From: Tepidiphilus sp. | Lineage (GTDB): Bacteria; Pseudomonadota; Gammaproteobacteria; Burkholderiales; Rhodocyclaceae | Direction: 5' to 3' | Length of the DNA: 12,357 nt | Assembly: GCA_028684345.1 (NCBI GenBank) | Contig: JAQUGB010000032.1 | Location: 1-12,357 of the forward strand | Shown here: piece after piece, positions 7,665 to 12,357 of the stretch | Layout of the letters: each line of letters opens with the position of its first letter | Position numbering within the stretch: position 1 is the first letter of the stretch | Made by a program: the position numbers and the translations under genes | Notes under the pieces: generated by a model | What the model was told of the DNA's origin: nothing | What the model saw: only the letters and a program-made list of their open reading frames with translations | Databases searched by the model: none

Positions 7665-8642
7665 ATGTCTTTGGATAGCCTGCTGAAACCGCGCAGCATC
7701 GACGTGGAAAATCTGTCGCCGGTGTTGGCGCGCGTCACGATGGAACCATTCGAGCGCGGCTTCGGCCATACGTTGGGCAATGCGCTGCGGCGCGTGCTCC
7801 TGGCTGCGCTTCCCGGTAGCGCTCCTACCGAGGTGCGGATCACCGGTCTGTTGCACGAGTATTCGACGATCGAAGGAGTGCGCGAAGACGCCGTCGATTT
7901 GCTGCTCAACCTGAAAGGTGTCGTGTTTCGGCTGCACGAACGCGAAGATGCGACCGTGCGCCTCGAGGCCGTGGGGCCCAAAGTGGTTCGCGCGGCCGAC
8001 ATTCAGTTGGGCCACGGCGTCGAAGTCATCAACGGGGATCATGTCATCGCCCACGTCGAAGAAGGCGGGCGCCTCGAGATGGAAATCCGTGTCCAGCAAG
8101 GCCGGGGTTACGTTCCGGCCTCCGCGCGCAAAACCGAGGGCGATCGTGCGATCGGTCATATCCTGATGGACGCCTCCTTCAGCCCGGTGCGTCGGGTCGC
8201 CTATACCGTCGAGAGCGCCCGGGTCGAGCAGCGTACCGACCTCGATCGTCTGGTCCTCGAACTCGAGACGAACGGCTCGATCGATCCCGAAGAGGCGATT
8301 CGCTATGCCGCACGCGTGCTGGTGGACCAACTCGCCGTCTTTGCCGATCTCGAAGGACGCCAGCCCAGTGCACGCTCCGAGAGCGGCGCAGCGATCGATC
8401 CGCTACTGTTGCGCCCCGTCGACGATCTCGAACTCACGGTCCGCTCGGCCAATTGCCTCAAGGCCGAGAACATCTACTACATTGGTGATCTGATCCAGCG
8501 CACCGAACAGGAACTCCTGAAAACCCCCAACCTCGGTCGCAAGTCGCTCAACGAGATCAAGGAAGTACTCGCGGCGCACGGGCTGACGCTGGGGATGAAA
8601 CTGGAAAACTGGCCTCCGCCCGGTTTGGAAAAACTCGGCTGA
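7665..8642 (+). CDS. rpoA: DNA-directed RNA polymerase alpha subunit
   Basis: The alpha subunit dimerises to nucleate RNA polymerase assembly, and its C-terminal domain binds promoter UP elements and activators. The 325-residue product (329 in E. coli) has the N-terminal domain to about residue 235, with EPFERGFGHTLGNALRRVLL near 27-46. An acidic linker joins it to the C-terminal domain near 255-325. The UP-element-binding residues are kept in VRSANCLKAENIYYIG and in LKTPNLGRKSLNEIK. The end ENWPP is typical. AAAGGA (7651-7656) precedes the ATG by eight bases. A small hairpin (CTCGC 7633-7637 with GCGAG 7642-7646) lies in the 36-base gap after rpsD, without a T run. Confidence 0.98.
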   Translation: MSLDSLLKPRSIDVENLSPVLARVTMEPFERGFGHTLGNALRRVLLAALPGSAPTEVRITGLLHEYSTIEGVREDAVDLLLNLKGVVFRLHEREDATVRLEAVGPKVVRAADIQLGHGVEVINGDHVIAHVEEGGRLEMEIRVQQGRGYVPASARKTEGDRAIGHILMDASFSPVRRVAYTVESARVEQRTDLDRLVLELETNGSIDPEEAIRYAARVLVDQLAVFADLEGRQPSARSESGAAIDPLLLRPVDDLELTVRSANCLKAENIYYIGDLIQRTEQELLKTPNLGRKSLNEIKEVLAAHGLTLGMKLENWPPPGLEKLG

Positions 8643-8666
8643 CGGATAACGCACGAGGAAAGAAAA

Positions 8667-9065
8667 ATGCGTCACGGAAACGGATATCGCAAGCTCAACC
8701 GCACGACGAGCCATCGTCAGGCGCTGATGCGCAATCTCGCCAACGCCCTGCTGCGCGAGGAAGTCATCAAGACGACTCTGCCCAAAGCCAAGGAACTGCG
8801 CCGCTTCGTCGAGCCGCTCATCACGCTGGCGAAGAAACCGACGCTGGCCAACCACCGGCTCGCCTTCGCTCGCCTGCGCGATCGTGAGATCGTGCTCAAA
8901 CTCTTCAACGAGATCGGTCCTCGCGTGCAGAATCGTCCGGGCGGATACACCCGCGTGCTGAAGTTCGGCTACCGCGACGGCGACAACGCGCCGATGGCCA
9001 TCATCGAGCTCGTCGATCGGGCGGGTAGCGAAACAACGCAAGCCGCACCGCAAAACGCGGGCTGA
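8667..9065 (+). CDS. rplQ: 50S ribosomal protein L17
   Basis: L17 is a large-subunit protein near the exit tunnel. The 132-residue product closely matches E. coli L17: MRHGNGYRKLNRTTSHRQAL at the start, then VIKTTLPKAKELRRFVEPLI near residues 33-52, the ANHRLAFARLRD segment, and GGYTRVLKFGYRDGDNAPMA near 93-112. The variable alanine/glutamine-rich tail after ELVDR differs from E. coli, as is common. GAGGA (8655-8659) lies seven bases before the ATG. It is the last gene of the alpha-type operon and is followed directly by a terminator. Confidence 0.98.
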   Translation: MRHGNGYRKLNRTTSHRQALMRNLANALLREEVIKTTLPKAKELRRFVEPLITLAKKPTLANHRLAFARLRDREIVLKLFNEIGPRVQNRPGGYTRVLKFGYRDGDNAPMAIIELVDRAGSETTQAAPQNAG

Positions 9066-9069
9066 TCGC

Positions 9070-9087
9070 CCTTCCCTGGCGGGAAGG
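9070..9087. repeat. Small inverted repeat after rplQ
   Basis: CCTTCCC (9070-9076) and GGGAAGG (9081-9087) form a seven-pair stem with a TGGC loop. It starts four bases after the rplQ stop and just upstream of the main terminator. No T run follows on either strand. It could protect the 3' end of the mRNA from exonucleases. Confidence 0.5.
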
Positions 9088-9094
9088 AATATGC

Positions 9095-9133
9095 CGGAGG
9101 CCGCATCCTTTCGAGGGTGCGGCCTCCGTTTTT
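9095..9133 (+). terminator. Strong intrinsic terminator of the alpha operon
   Basis: A 15-pair stem (9095-9109 with 9114-9128, one G-T pair) is closed by a TTCG tetraloop and followed by TTTTT (9129-9133). It ends the ribosomal-protein operon. The T run overlaps the stop codon of the convergent uvrA gene. On the minus strand the hairpin is preceded by A residues but not followed by a T run, so it probably works in one direction only. Confidence 0.92.
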
Positions 9134-11939
9134 ACCTCGCCGAGCCGATCCGCTCGGCGAGGTAGCGTCCGGTCACGGAATCGGGGTGGGCGGCGATCGC
9201 CGCGGGGGTGCCGCAAGCGACGATTCGCCCGCCTTCTTCGCCCGCTCCCGGTCCCAGATCGATCACCCAGTCGGAATGAGCGATCACGTCGGGGTGATGT
9301 TCGATCACCACCAGGGTGTTTCCGCGATCGCGCAGCGCGAACAGCGCGCTGAGGAGCTGTTCGACGTCGGCCCAGTGCAGCCCCGAGGTCGGCTCGTCGA
9401 GCACGTACAGCGTTCGTCCCGTGTCGCGGCGCATCAGCTCCGCAGCCAATTTCAAGCGCTGCGCTTCTCCCCCCGAAAGCGTCGTGGCCGGTTGGTTCAA
9501 GGGTAAGTAGCCAAGCCCCAGCGACTGCAGAATCTCGAGCTTGCGCCGCAGCGTGGGGTGCGAGCCGAAGGGATGCAGCGCTTCCTCCACGGTGAGGGAG
9601 AGGGATTCGTGGATGTTCAGCCCGCGGTAGCGGATCTCCAGCGTCTCACGGTTGTACCGCTTTCCGCCGCAGGCTTCGCAGGGTAGATAGACGTCGGGCA
9701 GAAACTGCAAGTCGATGCGCCGATATCCTTCGCCTTCGCACACCTCGCAGCGCCCCCCTTTCAGGTTGAAGGAAAAGCGGGCGGCGCGGTAGCCGCGCAT
9801 GCGTGCTTCGGGCGTGGCGGCAAAGAGCTCGCGCAACCCGTCCATGATGCCGGTATAGGTGGCCGGGTTCGAGCGCGGCGTGCGGCCGATCGGCGACTGA
9901 TCGACGACGATCAGCTTGTCGATCGCCTCCAGGCCCGAGGCTCCCGTACACGGGGCGCGGCAGGGGCGCCCCGCGAGGTGATCGCGCAGGGCGGGAACCA
10001 GCGTGTCCTCTACGAGCGAGGATTTTCCCGAACCGGAGACCCCGGTGACGACGACGAGGCACCCCAGGGGGATCTCGACGTCGATTCCTTGCAAGTTGTG
10101 GGCCTCGCAGCCCTGTAGTCGCAGCGCCGGCGCGCCGTCCTCGTAAGGGACGGGCCGATGCGGCACGTGCAAGGGCCGTTGCAGATAAGGGGCGGTTCGG
10201 GAGCGAGGGGAGGCGAGCAGCGCCGACAGCGGCCCGGAGACGAGAATCTCACCTCCCTCACGTCCAGCACCCGGGCCGACTTCCACTACGTGATCGGCAC
10301 GGCGAATCGTCGCTTCGTCGTGTTCGACCACGACGACGGTGTTGCCCAGATCGCGCATCTCTTCGAGCGTACGCAGCAAATCGTCCTGATTGCGCGGATG
10401 CAGCCCGATGGAGGGTTCGTCGAGTACGTAGAGCACGCCGGTGAGTCCCGAGCCCACCTGACTCGCGAGCCGGATGCGTTGCGCCTCTCCGCCGGAGAGC
10501 GTGTGCGATGCACGATCGAGACTCAGGTAGGAGAGCCCGACTTGCAGCAGGAAGCGGAGACGCGAGCGGATCGCCCCGATCGTCATCTCGGCCACCGGAT
10601 GCGTTCCGCACACGGCGGCGATGCGTTCGATCGCACTCGCGCAGGCCGACAAGGGAAGTGCCGTGAGCGCGGGCAGACTCGTGTCGGCCACGCGCACCGC
10701 CCGGGCGAAAGGCTGCAAGCGGCTACCCCCGCAGGCGGGGCAGGGGCGTTCTTGCCACGGCAGATCCAGAGATTTCTCCCTGCGTCCCTTTTCCTCTTCG
10801 GGGCGGTGGCGCCGTTGCAGGTAGGAGACCCAGCCTTCGAAAGGATGAGACTTGAGCACCATGCGGCTGCGATCGAGCGGGTAGCGGAAAGGGATGGGTT
10901 CCTCGCCCGAACCGAAGAGCAGAACCCGTCGCACCGATTCCGGAAGCCCGGACCAGGGGGTGTCGAGGGAGAAACCATAATATGCCGCCAAATCCTCCAG
11001 AAGCCGCGCCGAGAAGGCGTTGCCGAGGTCGAGACCGGGCAATGCACCCTCGCGCAGGCTGCGCTCGGCAGCCGGCAAGCGCTCCGCGTCCAGCTCCCAT
11101 TGCCGCCCCGTTCCCTCGCACGTGGGGCAGGCGCCTGCCGGATGGTTGAAAGAGAAGAGCTGCGGCTCGAGCGCCGGGGCCGTGAAACCGCAGCGGGGGC
11201 ACGAAGGGGTGACGACGAAAGTCAGTTCTTCCCCTCCGTCGAGGTCGCGCACGAAGCAGCGTCCATGCCCCATTTTGAGCGCCAGTTCGAGCGAATCGGC
11301 GAGCCGCGCCCGTGCCTCTGCCCGCACCCTCAAGCGGTCGATCACCAGCCGGGGCGCGTCGGAGGGGATGTCTTGCAAACCGTCGAGCTCGACGAATTCG
11401 CCCCTGGTTTCGATGCGGGTGAACCCTTGTGCCTTCAGGGAGGCGAGCGCGGCCCGCGGTTCGGCATCGAGCACGAGGGGCGAGAGGAGGGCGATGCGCC
11501 GCTGCGGCAGGGAGTGCAACAAAGACTCGATGAAATCGCTCACCGAGCGGTGCGTCAGCGCCACCTCGGGATGTTCGGGGCAATACGGCGTGCCCAGCCG
11601 GGCAAAGAGCACGCGCAGATAGTCGTGGATTTCGGTGAGCGTGCCCACCGTCGATCGTGGGCTGGGCGAAAGCGTCTTCTGCTCGATGGCGATCGCCGGC
11701 GAAAGCCCCTCGATCGCGTCGACTTCGGGCCGCGGCAGCTGATCGAGAAACTTGCGTGCCTGGGCGGAGAGCGATTCGACGTAGCGCCTCTGGCCTTCGG
11801 CGTAGAGCGTGTCGAAGGCGAGCGAAGACTTGCCGGAGCCCGACACGCCGGTGACGACGATCAGCCGGCCTCGAGGCAGGTCGAGATCGACGTTTTTGAG
11901 ATTGTGGGTGCGCGCACCGCGAATGCGGATGAAAGCCAT
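9132..11939 (-). CDS. uvrA: UvrA, excinuclease ABC subunit A
   Basis: UvrA is the damage-sensing ATPase of nucleotide excision repair. As a dimer it finds bulky DNA lesions and loads UvrB. The 935-residue product (940 in E. coli) has two ABC-type ATPase modules. Walker A motifs GVSGSGKSS are at residues 31-39 and 633-641, LSGGEAQR signatures at 481-488 and 821-828, and Walker B LDEP segments near 506-509 and 847-850. Cysteine pairs for zinc modules are C247/C250 with C271/C274, and C731/C734 with C754/C757. The ATG at 11939 gives the family N-terminus (MAFIRIRGARTHNLKN). A start at 11987 would add 16 residues not seen in the family. No clear ribosome binding site or LexA-type operator (CTGT-N8-ACAG) was found upstream. 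Confidence 0.97.
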   Translation of the reverse strand: MAFIRIRGARTHNLKNVDLDLPRGRLIVVTGVSGSGKSSLAFDTLYAEGQRRYVESLSAQARKFLDQLPRPEVDAIEGLSPAIAIEQKTLSPSPRSTVGTLTEIHDYLRVLFARLGTPYCPEHPEVALTHRSVSDFIESLLHSLPQRRIALLSPLVLDAEPRAALASLKAQGFTRIETRGEFVELDGLQDIPSDAPRLVIDRLRVRAEARARLADSLELALKMGHGRCFVRDLDGGEELTFVVTPSCPRCGFTAPALEPQLFSFNHPAGACPTCEGTGRQWELDAERLPAAERSLREGALPGLDLGNAFSARLLEDLAAYYGFSLDTPWSGLPESVRRVLLFGSGEEPIPFRYPLDRSRMVLKSHPFEGWVSYLQRRHRPEEEKGRREKSLDLPWQERPCPACGGSRLQPFARAVRVADTSLPALTALPLSACASAIERIAAVCGTHPVAEMTIGAIRSRLRFLLQVGLSYLSLDRASHTLSGGEAQRIRLASQVGSGLTGVLYVLDEPSIGLHPRNQDDLLRTLEEMRDLGNTVVVVEHDEATIRRADHVVEVGPGAGREGGEILVSGPLSALLASPRSRTAPYLQRPLHVPHRPVPYEDGAPALRLQGCEAHNLQGIDVEIPLGCLVVVTGVSGSGKSSLVEDTLVPALRDHLAGRPCRAPCTGASGLEAIDKLIVVDQSPIGRTPRSNPATYTGIMDGLRELFAATPEARMRGYRAARFSFNLKGGRCEVCEGEGYRRIDLQFLPDVYLPCEACGGKRYNRETLEIRYRGLNIHESLSLTVEEALHPFGSHPTLRRKLEILQSLGLGYLPLNQPATTLSGGEAQRLKLAAELMRRDTGRTLYVLDEPTSGLHWADVEQLLSALFALRDRGNTLVVIEHHPDVIAHSDWVIDLGPGAGEEGGRIVACGTPAAIAAHPDSVTGRYLAERIGSAR

Positions 11940-11970
11940 GGGTCGGCGGCTGGCGATGCGATGAAAGTGC

Positions 11971-11985
11971 GCACGGGAATCGTGC
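11971..11985 (-). repeat. Small inverted repeat between tRNA-Lys and uvrA
   Basis: GCACG and CGTGC arms flank a five-base loop, starting eight bases beyond the tRNA 3' end on the minus strand. Only three T residues lie downstream, after four further bases, so it is at best a weak terminator. It may instead be a processing or stability element in a tRNA-uvrA transcript. Confidence 0.35.
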
Positions 11986-11993
11986 ATTGGAGA

Positions 11994-12066
11994 TGGGTCG
12001 TGCAGGATTCGAACCTGCGACCAACGGATTAAAAGTCCGCTGCTCTACCAGCTGAGCTAACGACCC
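11994..12066 (-). tRNA. tRNA-Lys (anticodon UUU)
   Basis: Read on the minus strand, the 73-base gene folds as a complete cloverleaf. The acceptor stem GGGTCGT pairs with ACGACCC, with discriminator A. The D arm includes AGCTCAGCTGGTAGAGC. The anticodon loop is CTTTTAA, with TTT at positions 34-36. The T arm carries GGTTCGAATCC. The 3' CCA is not encoded (TCT follows the discriminator), so it must be added by the CCA-adding enzyme. It reads AAA/AAG lysine codons. Confidence 0.97.
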
Positions 12067-12081
12067 GTCGAAGAAGTAGTT

Positions 12082-12111
12082 ATTATAGGGAGTCTATGAG
12101 GAAACTGTCAA
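12082..12111 (-). promoter_or_regulatory. Consensus promoter of tRNA-Lys
   Basis: On the minus strand a perfect TTGACA (12106-12111) and a perfect TATAAT (12082-12087) are separated by 18 bases. Transcription would begin near 12075, a few bases upstream of the mature tRNA 5' end. This is the only clear promoter for the tRNA and possibly for uvrA. The five-base dyad AAACT/AGTTT is centred on the -35 hexamer; its meaning is unclear. Confidence 0.9.
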
Positions 12112-12126
12112 GTTTTTCTGTAGCGA

Positions 12127-12336
12127 GGTTGTGTACCATCCTTTCTGTAAATTCCGTTTAGCGCCTATGGCAGGAAGTGCGCGGCGCTTGGTCTGACGCC
12201 ATGACTTCGAGAAAGGAGTATGCCCATCATGGGTTGTGTACCATCCTTTCTGTAAATTCCGTTTAGCGCCTATGGCAGGAAGTGCGCGGCGCTTGGTCTG
12301 ACGCCATGACTTCGAGAAAGGAGTATGCCCATCATG
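12127..12336. repeat. Two perfect 105-bp tandem direct repeats
   Basis: Bases 12127-12231 and 12232-12336 are identical over 105 positions. Base 12337 also matches 12232, and identity breaks at 12338. Each unit starts GGTTGTGTACCATCC and ends with an AAAGGAG ribosome binding site and two in-frame ATG codons. Each unit also holds a short inverted repeat, AGCGCC with GGCGCT (12160-12165 and 12183-12188 in copy 1). Exact identity indicates a recent event or an assembly error at a repeated element. Confidence 0.97.
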
Positions 12337-12339
12337 GCG
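12302..12339 (+). promoter_or_regulatory. Inverted repeat covering the start codon of the distal gene
   Basis: CGCCATGA (12302-12309) is exactly complementary to TCATGGCG (12332-12339), with a 22-base loop that holds the AAAGGAG ribosome binding site. In RNA the ATG at 12334 would lie inside the stem. IS10 and IS50 use structures of this general kind to limit transposase synthesis from read-through transcripts. A similar role here is an inference. Confidence 0.5.
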
Positions 12340-12357
12340 ATGCGTGTCGAAACCAAT
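12334..12357 (+). CDS. 5' end of an unidentified gene, possibly a transposase (cut by window end)
   Basis: An open frame begins with M-A-M-R-V-E-T-N and leaves the window after eight codons. AAAGGAG at 12317-12323 lies ten bases before the ATG at 12334. A further ATG at 12325 is in frame but only one base from the binding site, and an ATG at 12340 is also possible. Eight residues are too few to assign a family. The suspicion of a transposase rests on the repeated, sharply bounded leader upstream, not on the protein itself. Confidence 0.4.

Larger units (their letters stand above)
12127..12357 (+). mobile_element. Probable left end of an insertion sequence, with a duplicated end
   Basis: The repeat unit starts sharply at GGTTGTGTACC, holds a roughly 90-base leader, and leads into an open frame that is cut by the window end. 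This is the layout of an IS terminus followed by its transposase gene, and the TGT-containing terminus recalls IS256-family ends. It differs from the rest of the window in being outside the housekeeping gene block. The right end, the transposase body and any target duplication are not in the window, so the family is a guess. Confidence 0.4.

Noticed and set aside
11940..11987. UvrA N-terminal extension from an ATG at 11987
   Set aside because: The 16 extra residues are not part of the family, the start is only seven bases from the tRNA 3' end, and no ribosome binding site precedes it.
10158..12032. Plus-strand open frame of 624 codons opposite uvrA
   Set aside because: It is antisense to a complete, motif-rich UvrA and runs across the tRNA-Lys gene. 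It has no recognisable domain and is explained by GC-rich third positions of the opposite strand.
12115..12149. TTTCTGTA repeated 27 bases apart (12115-12122 and 12142-12149) as a target duplication
   Set aside because: The second copy lies inside the 105-bp repeat unit, not at its boundary, so it cannot be a duplication produced by insertion at 12127.

Overview
The window is the distal end of the large ribosomal-protein gene cluster of a GC-rich proteobacterium, most likely a betaproteobacterium. The main evidence is gene order: infA and rpmJ lie between secY and rpsM, and L14, L24, S8 and RpoA closely resemble beta/gammaproteobacterial forms. I cannot name the genus. S4 carries four zinc-ligand cysteines that E. 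coli S4 lacks, which may help placement. No novel multi-gene system is visible; the 19 plus-strand genes are ordinary core genes.

Layout: rpsQ (end of the S10-type operon) is at 12-272. A 159-base gap follows with a good sigma70-like promoter, a GC hairpin and a terminator-like hairpin. The spc-type genes rplN, rplX, rplE, rpsN, rpsH, rplF, rplR, rpsE, rpmD, rplO, secY, infA and rpmJ (432-6164) are packed with gaps of 3 to 19 bases. A second promoter overlaps the rpmJ stop and starts the alpha-type genes rpsM, rpsK, rpsD, rpoA and rplQ (6219-9065), which end at a strong intrinsic terminator. These genes supply ribosomal proteins, initiation factor IF-1, the SecY translocon channel and the RNA polymerase alpha subunit, so translation, secretion and transcription capacity are made together.

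Convergent to this cluster, on the minus strand, is a complete uvrA (nucleotide excision repair damage sensor). Upstream of it on the same strand is a tRNA-Lys(UUU) gene with consensus -35 and -10 hexamers. No separate promoter or LexA-type operator is visible for uvrA, so cotranscription with the tRNA is plausible.

The only accessory-looking DNA is the last 231 bases. It is a perfect 105-bp tandem duplication holding a leader with a ribosome binding site and start codon, followed by the first codons of an unidentified plus-strand gene that runs off the window. The layout suggests the left end of an insertion sequence (possibly IS256-like) next to a truncated or duplicated copy of its own end, lying 15 bp upstream of the tRNA promoter. 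In the full copy an 8-bp inverted repeat would bury the start codon in a hairpin.
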